A stretch of 11,861 bases of DNA from an uncultured Zetaproteobacteria bacterium (GTDB lineage: Bacteria > Pseudomonadota > Zetaproteobacteria > Mariprofundales > Mariprofundaceae). Location of the stretch: contig CAMZLX010000158.1 of NCBI GenBank assembly GCA_947311795.1, positions 1-11,861 on the forward strand, written 5' to 3'. This document shows, piece after piece, positions 1 to 7,095 of this stretch; the stretch's first letter is position 1; the number at the start of each line of letters is the position of its first letter. The position numbers and the translations under genes are program-made. The notes under the pieces were generated by a model. That model had not been told where the DNA came from. It made no database searches and was given only the letters and a program-made list of their open reading frames with translations.

Positions 1-278
1 AGAATGGGTCTATCCCAAGCCATAAATTTGTGCAAACCACCCATTTTTTCGACAATATCAGCACCAGGGCGCAGCATCAGGTGGTAGGTGTTGCCCAAGA
101 TAATCTCAGCCCCAATATCATCGGTTAAATCAGCTGGTGTTAAGCTTTTGACTGTGGCTTGTGTGCCCACAGGCATAAACACAGGTGTCTGCACTTTGCC
201 GTGAGGCAAGGTTACTTCACCACGGCGGGCAAAGCCCTGCTCATCTTTGGCGATGATTTTAAAGGAAAGTGCAGACAC
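1..278 (-). CDS. tgt: Queuine/preQ1 tRNA-guanine transglycosylase, N-terminal part (runs off the left edge)
   Basis: The first 92 residues resemble the N-terminus of bacterial Tgt, which exchanges guanine 34 of GUN-anticodon tRNAs for preQ1 in queuosine synthesis in the cytoplasm. Recognisable blocks are FARRGEV (about residue 17), VQTPVFMPVGTQATVKSLTP (about 29-48) and the family signature GNTYHLMLRPG (about 59-69), then FMAWDRPIL at the edge. The catalytic aspartates lie beyond the window. The start is taken as GTG at 278: an in-frame TAG lies directly upstream, and the N-terminus then lines up with E. coli Tgt. There is no clear Shine-Dalgarno sequence. The htpG stop is 12 bases upstream, suggesting co-transcription and perhaps translational coupling. 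The start codon lies inside one arm of a 15-bp inverted repeat (separate entry). Confidence 0.93.
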   Translation of the reverse strand, partial: MSALSFKIIAKDEQGFARRGEVTLPHGKVQTPVFMPVGTQATVKSLTPADLTDDIGAEIILGNTYHLMLRPGADIVEKMGGLHKFMAWDRPI

Positions 279-280
279 CT
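183..280 (-). repeat. Branched inverted-repeat RNA element over the tgt start codon
   Basis: On the tgt mRNA strand, AGGTGTCTGCACTTT (280 to 266, including the GTG start) is perfectly complementary to AAAGTGCAGACACCT (197 to 183), giving a 15-bp stem. Between the arms lie GGGC-TTT-GCCC (237 to 227) and a 6-bp stem, GCCGTG (226 to 221) with CACGGC (203 to 198). The 6-bp stem abuts both the small hairpin and the outer stem, so the pieces would stack as a compact three-way junction, with only 265 to 238 unpaired on one side. The complementarity is read directly from the sequence; a regulatory role is inference. Confidence 0.6.
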
Positions 281-290
281 AAGATATCAA

Positions 291-2159
291 CTATGAAACA
301 AGCAATGCGTTAATTTTACGCACAAATCCTGCGGGGTCTTCAGGCAATGCGCCTTCAGCCAATACAGCTTGGTCAAATAAAATATCTGAATAATCAGCGA
401 TTTTGTCTTTGGAGCGCATTTTTGCCAAGCGTTTGACCAAGTCATGTTCAGGGTTAATTTCCAAAATCGGTTTTACCGCTGGCACATCTTGCCCAGCTTG
501 CTTGAGTATGCGTTCCATATTACCTGAAATATCAAAATCATCTGAAACCAAACAAGCAGGCGAAGCCGTTAAACGGTCAGTAGCGCGCACTTCCTTCACT
601 TTATCACCCAAAGCCTCTTTAAGCTTCTTAAGCGCGGGTTCTGCGGATTTTACAGCTTCTTCATGTGCTTCTTTTTCTTCCGCCGCATCTTCACCAATAT
701 CCGATAAGTCCAACTCACCTTTGGCGATGGATTTAAGCTCTTTGCCATCAAATTTATCCAGATGACCTACCAACCATTCATCAATGCGGTCAGCAAGCAG
801 CAAGACTTCAATGCCTTTTTTGCGGAAAATTTCCAAATGCGGGCTATTTTTCGCTGCAGCAAGGTTATCTGCCGTGATATAATAAATGGTATCCTGCCCT
901 TCTTTCATGCGCTCGATGTATTTGTTCAGCGTTACCGCTTTCTCATCTGATTCGGTACTTGAGAAACGCAACAAAGCTGCAATGGCTTCTTTGTTTTTCT
1001 CATCTTCAATCACACCTTCTTTCAAGCAGTTGCCAAACTCACTGTAAAACTCAGCATATTTATCTTCTTCCTTGTTTGCCAAGTCTTTAAGCCATGAAAG
1101 CACACGTTTGGTTGCGCCTTTTTTCATGGCAGTCATGGCAGGGCTATGCTGCAAGATTTCACGCGATACATTGAGTGGTAAATCAGATGAATCCATCACA
1201 CCACGCACAAAGCGCAGATAACGCGGTAACAAGTCTTCCGTGGCATCCATGATAAACACACGTTTCACATACAATTTTACGCCATGTTTGGCTTCGGCTT
1301 GCCACAAATCAAAGGGTGCGCGTTTGGGAATATAAAATAATAAGGTATATTCATATTGCCCTTCAAGGCGTTGGTGCATGTGCGCTAGCGGGTCTTCAAA
1401 ATCGTGAGCAACATGTTTATAGAAATTATTATAATCTTCATCAGAAAGTTCAGATTTGGATTGCGCCCATAATGCGGAAGCTTGGTTGACTGTTTCAATT
1501 TCAGGTTCTTTGCCTTCTTCGGCAGGTTTAAACATGCGGATAGGGAAAGGTACATGGTCGGCATATTTATTAATCACTGAACGAAGCTTCCAGTCATTCA
1601 AAAACTCTTCAGCTTCATTACGCAAGTGCAGTACGATTTCAGTACCACGCCCTTCTTTGTTCACCGTTTCAATGGTAAATTCACCATCACCTGCGGATTC
1701 CCAACGTACCCCGTGTTCCGCAGTTGTACCTGCACGACGTGTGGTTAGCGTGACTTTATCGGCAACAAGGAATGATGAATAAAAACCTACACCAAATTGA
1801 CCAATCAAATGCGCATCTTTTTCTTGGTCACCAGAGAGTTGACCAAAAAACTCTTTGGTGCCTGAGCGGGCAATGGTACCAATATTTTCAATGACTTCTT
1901 CATGGTCCATGCCAATACCATTATCACGAATGGTGATGGTTTTAGCATCTTTATCAAAACCCACAAATACGTGCAAATCGGAATCACCTTCAAATAAGGC
2001 ATCATCAGTAGTTGCTTCAAAACGCAGCTTGTCTGCGGCATCCGATGCATTGGAAATTAATTCGCGCAAAAAGATTTCTTTGTTGGAATAAAGAGAGTGA
2101 ATCATCAAGTCCAAAAGTTGTTTCACTTCGGTTTGGAAATTCATGGTTTCTTTCGACAT
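291..2159 (-). CDS. htpG: Molecular chaperone HtpG (bacterial Hsp90)
   Basis: This is full-length Hsp90: 622 residues against 624 in E. coli. The N-terminal GHKL ATPase domain (about 1-215) carries LRELISNASDAADKL with catalytic Glu33 and Mg-binding Asn37, the nucleotide-binding DNGIGM (Asp79), the lid region, GQFGVGFYS (120-128) and GTEIVLHL. The middle domain holds the conserved SRE arginine (Arg333, in LPLNVSREILQ), and a C-terminal dimerisation region follows. The protein is a cytosolic dimeric ATP-dependent chaperone of the stress response. The start at 2159 is supported by GAGGTAAG just upstream; Met6 is a weaker alternative. It lies downstream of the hflK-hflC-DUF2065 genes on the same strand and directly upstream of tgt. 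A sigma-32-like promoter precedes it, suggesting heat induction. Nothing looks truncated. Confidence 0.98.
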   Translation of the reverse strand: MSKETMNFQTEVKQLLDLMIHSLYSNKEIFLRELISNASDAADKLRFEATTDDALFEGDSDLHVFVGFDKDAKTITIRDNGIGMDHEEVIENIGTIARSGTKEFFGQLSGDQEKDAHLIGQFGVGFYSSFLVADKVTLTTRRAGTTAEHGVRWESAGDGEFTIETVNKEGRGTEIVLHLRNEAEEFLNDWKLRSVINKYADHVPFPIRMFKPAEEGKEPEIETVNQASALWAQSKSELSDEDYNNFYKHVAHDFEDPLAHMHQRLEGQYEYTLLFYIPKRAPFDLWQAEAKHGVKLYVKRVFIMDATEDLLPRYLRFVRGVMDSSDLPLNVSREILQHSPAMTAMKKGATKRVLSWLKDLANKEEDKYAEFYSEFGNCLKEGVIEDEKNKEAIAALLRFSSTESDEKAVTLNKYIERMKEGQDTIYYITADNLAAAKNSPHLEIFRKKGIEVLLLADRIDEWLVGHLDKFDGKELKSIAKGELDLSDIGEDAAEEKEAHEEAVKSAEPALKKLKEALGDKVKEVRATDRLTASPACLVSDDFDISGNMERILKQAGQDVPAVKPILEINPEHDLVKRLAKMRSKDKIADYSDILFDQAVLAEGALPEDPAGFVRKINALLVS

Positions 2160-2192
2160 ACTTACCTCGCTTTGTGTATTGATACCTTTAGA

Positions 2193-2218
2193 TAATGCCG
2201 CTTGGCAAAAAATTCAAG
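2193..2218 (-). promoter_or_regulatory. Candidate sigma-32-type heat-shock promoter of htpG
   Basis: On the minus strand CTTGAAT (2218-2212) matches the sigma-32 -35 core. After 11 bases comes CGGCATTA (2200-2193), which keeps the CAT core of the -10 consensus CCCCATTT but not its leading C run. A vegetative reading from the same TTGAAT is possible with a weak -10. Location 35-60 bases before the htpG start and the known heat-shock control of htpG support it. Confidence 0.45.
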
Positions 2219-2234
2219 CCCCTAAGCGAAGGTT

Positions 2235-2420
2235 TTAATGCCTAACCCACCACACAATCATCCAGCCTATTGCCAATGCTGAAATCCCCATGAATCGCAA
2301 TGATGAAATCGGCATCTCGGGTAGTTTCTTAAGCATATTCACCATGGCTTGTGGAAAGAGCGCGTAAAGCACCCCTTCCAACACCAAGACCAGCCCTAAA
2401 GCTGCCCACAAATCATTCAT
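2235..2420 (-). CDS. DUF2065 family small inner-membrane protein (YjeT-like)
   Basis: This 61-residue protein has two predicted membrane spans (about 4-22 and 40-58) around a short loop containing the family-like LFPQAMVNMLKKLPEMPISSLRFMG. Sequence pattern and length fit DUF2065, whose E. coli member YjeT is encoded immediately after hflC. The same neighbourhood is seen here: the gene starts 9 bases after the hflC stop on the same strand. The molecular role is unknown; position suggests a partner or accessory of the HflKC-FtsH membrane complex, which is inference. Its ribosome binding site is weak (CCGTAAC before ATG), so translation may depend on coupling to hflC. Confidence 0.85.
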   Translation of the reverse strand: MNDLWAALGLVLVLEGVLYALFPQAMVNMLKKLPEMPISSLRFMGISALAIGWMIVWWVRH

Positions 2421-2429
2421 GTTACGGTA

Positions 2430-3302
2430 TTATTTAGATTTTTCGAAGAATTGGAAAAACTCTGAATTGGGCGACAACACGATACGACTTTGCGATGCCA
2501 TGGATGTTTTGTAGGCTTCTAAAGAACGCGTGAATGCATAAAATTTAGGGTCTTGCTGGTAAGATTGCGCATAAATTTTGGTTGCTTTTGCATCCGCATC
2601 ACCTTTGATGATTTCAGATTGTTTGTAGGCATCCGCAAGCAAGAATTTTCTTTCTTTATCCGCAGTTGCGCGAATTTCTTTGGCTGCTTCTTCACCTTCT
2701 GAGCGGTATTGTTTGGCAATACGTTGACGCTCAGCTTTCATTCTACGGAATACTGAATCAGAGTTTTCCTCAGGTAAATCAGCACGTTTGATACGCACAT
2801 CCACCACTTTTACACCAAGATTAGCCACTTCCTTATCTGCCAAGTCACGAATTGTTACCATCAATATGGTGCGCATATCCCCACCATCACCACCTGTTAC
2901 AATTTCATGTAAAGTGTGTTGACCAAGCACTTCACGCACTTTTGCACCCACCACATCTTGCATACGGGATTCAACGCGTTCGCGTGTTTTTGCCACCTGA
3001 TACACTTTCAGTGGGTCAATGATTTTCCAGCGGGTAAAGCTGTCCACAAGGATTTTCTTTTTATCTTTGGTAATCACTTCATTGGGAAGGTCATCACTGG
3101 CTAATAAACGTTTATCAAAAATAATGGTGTTTTGCCAAGGAAGCTTCCACTTTAAACCTGGCTCAACAATGGGCGCGCCAGTAATATTACCAAATTGCAT
3201 CACCAAGACTTGATCGCGTTGATCAACGATAAATGCACTGCGACTAATAAAAATAAATACTGCGGCAATAATAATACCTGTTAATAATTGTTTAGGGCTC
3301 AT
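2430..3302 (-). CDS. hflC: HflC, SPFH/prohibitin-domain modulator of FtsH protease
   Basis: This 290-residue type II membrane protein has a short cytoplasmic N-terminus, one membrane span (about 5-20) and a long periplasmic SPFH/band 7 domain. Family features are AFIVDQRDQVLVMQFGNITG, EPGLKWKLPW (48-56), the helix-rich RMKAERQRIAKQYRSEGEEAAKEIRATADKE coiled-coil region (cut here only in description) and the HflC-like ending RIVLSPNSEFFQFF. With HflK it forms the large cage around FtsH that restricts degradation of membrane proteins. Its ATG overlaps the hflK stop by one base (TAATG), a typical sign of translational coupling and fixed stoichiometry. It is shorter than E. coli HflC (334 residues), with no sign of truncation. 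Confidence 0.96.
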   Translation of the reverse strand: MSPKQLLTGIIIAAVFIFISRSAFIVDQRDQVLVMQFGNITGAPIVEPGLKWKLPWQNTIIFDKRLLASDDLPNEVITKDKKKILVDSFTRWKIIDPLKVYQVAKTRERVESRMQDVVGAKVREVLGQHTLHEIVTGGDGGDMRTILMVTIRDLADKEVANLGVKVVDVRIKRADLPEENSDSVFRRMKAERQRIAKQYRSEGEEAAKEIRATADKERKFLLADAYKQSEIIKGDADAKATKIYAQSYQQDPKFYAFTRSLEAYKTSMASQSRIVLSPNSEFFQFFEKSK

Positions 3303-4408
3303 TATTTCACCTCCACTTTGCCAGTGCTATTCAGAGGTAGGTATGGCAATACCTGACCAGCAATTTTAGAATCAATAATCACTTTATCTGCACCAGCCAA
3401 CACATCTTCCATGGTTTCCAAATACAAACGTTTGCGTGTCACTTCAGGTGCTTTTTTATAAGCTTGAAGCAAGCTGTTAAAGCGGTCTGCTTCACCAATG
3501 GCGCGGTCTTCCACTTCTTTAGCATACGCTTCAGCTTCCAAGATTTTTTTCTTGGCTTCACCACGTGCATTCGGAATAATGGAGTTGGCGTAAGCTTCTG
3601 CTTCATTTTTCGCCCGCTCTTTATCTTCCCTTGCACTCGCCACATCTTTAAACTCTTTGCTCACGCGCTCTGGTGGTTGCACGTCTTTGAGTGTGACTGT
3701 GGTGATACGAATGCCTGCGTTGTATTTATCAAGAATGGCTTGAATGCCTTCTCGTGTTTTGAATTCAACTTCGGCTTTTTTATCCGTCATCACATCATCA
3801 ATCAATGTGCTACCAATCACCGCACGAATTGAGCTTTCCGCGGCATCTCTCACCGTTTGAATAGCCTGGGTTGCATCAATCTGGAATAAATATTTTTCAA
3901 TATCTGAAATTTTGTATTGCACGACGAATGAAATATCCACGATATTTTCATCTTTGGTTAGCATCAATGATTCTTTGCTCATTTTACGTACACGACCATC
4001 ATTAAATGTCCTAAAACCAATGGTTAAGCGTTGTACAGATAAGGTTGGAATCTTTTCAACTGTTTCAATAGGATAAGGTAAATGCCAGTTTAAACCTGGG
4101 CTACGTGTATCTTGATGTTGCCCAAACCTAAGCACCACAGCTTCTTCATCAGCTGCAACAATATAAAAGCCTGAGGCAAGCCAAGCGATGAATGCCAAAC
4201 CAATTGCGGTCATGATAAAACCTTTGCTTACTTCAGGAGCCTCACCATTGTCCCCGCCTTTACCGCCGCCAAAAAAACCGCCAAAACGGTCGTTTAGGTC
4301 TTTGAGCATTTTATCCAAATCGGGTGGTGTTTGTTTGTTGCCGCCGCCAGATGAGCCATTGGGTTTGTTACCCCACGGGTTGTTATCCTGATTTTGATTC
4401 CAAGGCAT
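3302..4408 (-). CDS. hflK: HflK, SPFH/prohibitin-domain modulator of FtsH protease
   Basis: This 368-residue protein starts with the typical HflK glycine/asparagine-rich cytoplasmic tail (PWNQNQDNNPWGNKPNG, then GGFFGGGKGG near 43-52). One membrane span follows (about 63-84), then a periplasmic SPFH domain beginning FYIVAADEEAVVLRFG with the signature SPGLNWHLPYPIE (103-115). A long charged coiled-coil stretch (roughly 255-315) precedes the C-terminus. It forms the HflKC complex that encloses FtsH hexamers. The start is well supported by AAGGAG 8 bases before the ATG. It is the first gene of hflK-hflC-DUF2065. Compared with E. coli HflK (419 residues) it is shorter, mainly at the C-terminal end. 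Confidence 0.96.
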   Translation of the reverse strand: MPWNQNQDNNPWGNKPNGSSGGGNKQTPPDLDKMLKDLNDRFGGFFGGGKGGDNGEAPEVSKGFIMTAIGLAFIAWLASGFYIVAADEEAVVLRFGQHQDTRSPGLNWHLPYPIETVEKIPTLSVQRLTIGFRTFNDGRVRKMSKESLMLTKDENIVDISFVVQYKISDIEKYLFQIDATQAIQTVRDAAESSIRAVIGSTLIDDVMTDKKAEVEFKTREGIQAILDKYNAGIRITTVTLKDVQPPERVSKEFKDVASAREDKERAKNEAEAYANSIIPNARGEAKKKILEAEAYAKEVEDRAIGEADRFNSLLQAYKKAPEVTRKRLYLETMEDVLAGADKVIIDSKIAGQVLPYLPLNSTGKVEVK

Positions 4409-4436
4409 ACATATACTCCTTCTTTGTCACTCAAGC

Positions 4437-4481
4437 TTTATACCGTGCGCAGTGTAGCCTGCTTTGCTGCGATTGCATCAA
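4437..4481 (-). promoter_or_regulatory. Candidate promoter elements upstream of hflK
   Basis: In the 97-base gap before hflK the minus strand holds TTGATG (4481-4476) and TACACT (4456-4451) 19 bases apart, and a separate good -10-like hexamer TATAAA (4442-4437) with no clear -35 partner. The spacing is long, so the call is weak. The rest of the gap holds an imperfect tandem repeat, TTAAGAAAAC/TTAAGAAATC, just after the preceding gene's stop, but no convincing terminator. Confidence 0.3.
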
Positions 4482-4505
4482 GCGATTTCTTAAGTTTTCT
4501 TAATT

Positions 4506-5240
4506 TTACGGCAGTGATGCTATCCAAATAGCCAAGTCATGAATTTGTTGCTCGCTAAGTGGACCACCATGTTTCATCGCAAAGCCAGGCATTTGAGGCT
4601 TGCCTACACCTTGTGCAATGATGGTTGTTAAGGTTTGGGTATCAAGATGGCGCAAATCAGGTGCGTATGCGCCTGTTGCACCCTCACCATGACACATCGC
4701 ACAACCCACATCATAAAGCTTGGATGGCTCAACAACAGCCTTTAGGGGTTGAAAGTGGCATGAAGCGCACTGCCCATCAAAGATACCTTTAACAGCACCC
4801 ATTTTTAAGTGCGGGTTGCTCACGACATTAAAGGTAAGGGTTGCGGTGGCTTTGTTACCTAAAGAGTCTGTAATATAAACGGCTTTTTTTATACCTTCTT
4901 GTTTTGCAGTGGTGTCCACCGCAACTTTAAGCTGGGTAAAACCATTGGATGGAATAATATAACTATCGGGTTCGGCAGCCGTGCAACCACATGATGCTTG
5001 AATATCCACAAGCTCAATAGCTTGCTTGCTATTGTTGCGAACAATAAAGGTCGCAATCGCTGCTTCACCTTCTTTGATGTCACCCAAGTCATAACGTGCA
5101 GGTTGAATGTGCAAAGCAGGCATCTGCTGACTTACAACTTTATCGGCTGTAGGCTCTTGCTTAACCTCAGTTTGGGGTTGCTCTTGTTGCGAGCAAGATA
5201 ATAAGAATAGACACAAAGGAATACTTAAATATTTAACCAC
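4506..5240 (-). CDS. Lipoprotein with DUF1573 domain fused to a two-CXXCH cytochrome c
   Basis: A 244-residue envelope protein. Residues 1-15 form a lipoprotein signal with lipobox LLSC (lipidated Cys16; Ser at +2 fits outer-membrane sorting). After a polar linker, residues about 47-140 match DUF1573, an Ig-like fold, with the conserved SCGCT at 83-87. Residues about 150-244 are cytochrome c with CASCH (158-162) and CAMCH (180-184). GEGATGAYAPDLRHL and PQMPGFAM (axial ligand candidates Met217 or Met222) then follow, and the end is the usual terminal helix. Covalent haem attachment makes electron transfer in the periplasm likely; the partner is unknown. The start is GTG at 5240 with AGGAG 8 bases upstream, inside the end of the SdhE gene (16-base overlap). 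It is the last gene of cyclase-sdhE-cytochrome. The first CXXCH sits only 22 residues before the second, too close for two full class I domains. Confidence 0.88.
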   Translation of the reverse strand: MVKYLSIPLCLFLLSCSQQEQPQTEVKQEPTADKVVSQQMPALHIQPARYDLGDIKEGEAAIATFIVRNNSKQAIELVDIQASCGCTAAEPDSYIIPSNGFTQLKVAVDTTAKQEGIKKAVYITDSLGNKATATLTFNVVSNPHLKMGAVKGIFDGQCASCHFQPLKAVVEPSKLYDVGCAMCHGEGATGAYAPDLRHLDTQTLTTIIAQGVGKPQMPGFAMKHGGPLSEQQIHDLAIWIASLP

Positions 5241-5461
5241 GGCTTTAGCTCCTGGGGTATATTTTTTTTACCTGATTGCATGGCAACCAAATCGGGCACT
5301 TCAGACATAAGAAGTCTTTCAACGCTAGCGAGCAAGTGCTCATCACTGAATGCTAAAGCATCTTGCAGGGGTGACAACCAAACATCCAGCTCTAACATGC
5401 CTTGCCGCCTTAACCTGTATTGTAGGCGGCGCAATATTTCATGCTTATCATCTGTTATCAT
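5225..5461 (-). CDS. sdhE: SdhE-like FAD assembly factor (Sdh5/CptB/YgfY family)
   Basis: A 78-residue mainly helical protein of SdhE size. The core RLRRQGMLELDVWLSPLQ (16-33) corresponds to E. coli CRRGMRELDISIMPF. The later DEHLLASVERLLMSEVPDLVAM (40-61) matches the family's helix and its conserved L-x-x-x-D-P/V-D-L segment. The family promotes covalent FAD attachment to the flavoprotein subunit of succinate dehydrogenase and fumarate reductase in the cytoplasm. The residue before the invariant Gly21 is Gln20 where the RGxxE motif normally has Arg, although Arg18-Arg19 precede it; Glu24 is kept. The ATG overlaps the cyclase stop (ATGA), so translation is probably coupled. No sdhABCD genes are in the window. 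Confidence 0.85.
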   Translation of the reverse strand: MITDDKHEILRRLQYRLRRQGMLELDVWLSPLQDALAFSDEHLLASVERLLMSEVPDLVAMQSGKKNIPQELKPWLNI

Positions 5462-7089
5462 TTAAGTAGTTTTAGGATTTCGTAGGCCTGCACTTGCCCC
5501 TCAATGCCTTTAATATCTCTAGGCGGCAAAGTTTTGAATTTCACTTTTGATTCCAAAGCTTTCATTGTGGCATGACTGGCTATTATCTGCCCCGCTTTAG
5601 CCACACCTGTTAAGCGTGATGCAATATTAACAGCATTACCAATACAAGTGTATTGCATGGTTTTAGTTGAACCTATTGCCCCCACAACAACTTCCCCACT
5701 ATTGATACCAATACCTACAGGAATAATCCCTTTTTTTACACGTGCACGCTGCTTGTTCCAAGTCGCTAGCATGGCTTGAATTTCAAGTGCACATGATACA
5801 GCTGCATCAGCCTGATGTTTCATCGATATAGGTGCACCAAACAACACCATCACCCCATCACCCATAAACTTATCCACTGTCCCACCATATTTAAAGATAA
5901 TTTGTACAACCCGCTCAAAATATGCATTCAAAAGCTCAACCACATTACCCGGTGATGACTTTTGACTCATACGAGTAAATCCACGAATATCTGCAAACAT
6001 AATGGTCACTTCGCGAAGCTCACCGCTTTGCCCTATGCTTAACTTTCCTGAAATCAATTGTTTTACAATGTTTGGCGACAACAATCGCTCAAATTGCGCT
6101 TGCATTTTTGCTTCTTTTTTAATTTTTTCACTTAAACTGGCATTGGCAACTGCCATAGCAACATATGCGCTAATACCGCCAAGCAATTGCAAGTCTTTTT
6201 TAACAAACCCTGCCTGGCCAGTGGTCACATCAAGGTGAATGGCTCCAACAACTTCATCCTCGTGTAAAATTGGGGCGCACATGACTGAAGAAATGCCCAT
6301 AAGCTTTAAAGAGGACACTTGTGCAATTTCATCTTCACTTTCATCCGAAGATAACAGCACCGCTGTTTTAGAACTTCTAATCTCTTTTAAGACAGAACGC
6401 GAAACTGTAATCGGAGCATTCAGTGTCTCAACACTGTATACCGCTTTGGTTTCAAACTCTGCCGAATCATTCAAAAGTAAAATAACACACCTATCTGCCA
6501 AAAACATTGGTGTTAGCTGCTTGGCTAAGGTATTCATCAGGACTTCTAAATTTCGTTGCAAACCTATATGTTGTAATAAATCCTGCCCTAACCTCAGCTT
6601 TTCATAATCCGTTCGTAATGCGTGTTCATCATGTACTTCGTTTTCTGGCTGAAAGCGCTCAAGCTCACCAACATCAATCCGCTCTTTCACTTCGGTTGTT
6701 TGATTTTCATCAAACTGTTCAAAATGAACCAGTGCTTTAACATCTTTGCCCGTATCATCGACTTGGTCAAAAGTGATGTGGTTATGACCAATACGAATCG
6801 TGTCACCATGTGCAAAAATATGTTTGTTGATTTTTAATTCATTGAAATAAGAACCGTTGGAACTGCTGAGATCCTTGAAGATATATTTACCATGTATCTC
6901 GACAATATCGGCATGGTATTTGGATACCGCGCTATCATTAAAACAAATGGTGTTTTTTGGATGTCTACCAATATGAACAGTACCCTGCAAGGGAACGCTG
7001 TATTTACCTTTATCATTCTTAATAATTAAGTTTGGCATAGGCGCAGGGTAGCAGTGTTCGCAAAACTTGTGAATGTGATTTGTCACCAA
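5458..7089 (-). CDS. FHA-GAF-class III adenylate/guanylate cyclase
   Basis: A soluble three-domain signalling protein of up to 543 residues. The FHA domain (about 20-107) has GR at 41-42, SKYH (56-59) and SSNGSYFN (76-83), the phosphothreonine-binding features. A GAF-like sensory domain spans about 178-320, followed by a helical linker. The class III cyclase domain (about 357-540) keeps both metal aspartates, Asp367 in FADIRGFT and Asp411 in GDGVMVLFG. It also keeps Lys407 (adenine-type specificity position), Thr481 in QYTCIG as in many bacterial adenylate cyclases, and Asn488 and Arg492 in NIASRL. It should therefore be active and probably make cAMP. The start is uncertain: TTG at 7089, GTG at 7086 (best distance from AAGG) or ATG at 7038, which has no ribosome site. 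It is the first gene of the operon with sdhE and the cytochrome lipoprotein. Confidence 0.93.
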   Translation of the reverse strand: MVTNHIHKFCEHCYPAPMPNLIIKNDKGKYSVPLQGTVHIGRHPKNTICFNDSAVSKYHADIVEIHGKYIFKDLSSSNGSYFNELKINKHIFAHGDTIRIGHNHITFDQVDDTGKDVKALVHFEQFDENQTTEVKERIDVGELERFQPENEVHDEHALRTDYEKLRLGQDLLQHIGLQRNLEVLMNTLAKQLTPMFLADRCVILLLNDSAEFETKAVYSVETLNAPITVSRSVLKEIRSSKTAVLLSSDESEDEIAQVSSLKLMGISSVMCAPILHEDEVVGAIHLDVTTGQAGFVKKDLQLLGGISAYVAMAVANASLSEKIKKEAKMQAQFERLLSPNIVKQLISGKLSIGQSGELREVTIMFADIRGFTRMSQKSSPGNVVELLNAYFERVVQIIFKYGGTVDKFMGDGVMVLFGAPISMKHQADAAVSCALEIQAMLATWNKQRARVKKGIIPVGIGINSGEVVVGAIGSTKTMQYTCIGNAVNIASRLTGVAKAGQIIASHATMKALESKVKFKTLPPRDIKGIEGQVQAYEILKLLK

Positions 7090-7095
7090 CTGACC

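Noticed and set aside
403..950. Plus-strand open frames opposite htpG, hfl and cyclase genes
   Set aside because: They are antisense shadows of conserved genes, with no family features and no ribosome sites of note.
2205..2240. Possible intrinsic terminator after the DUF2065 gene (T run near 2206)
   Set aside because: The minus strand has a run of six T, but no GC-rich stem pairs just before it. The sequence is better explained as part of the htpG promoter.
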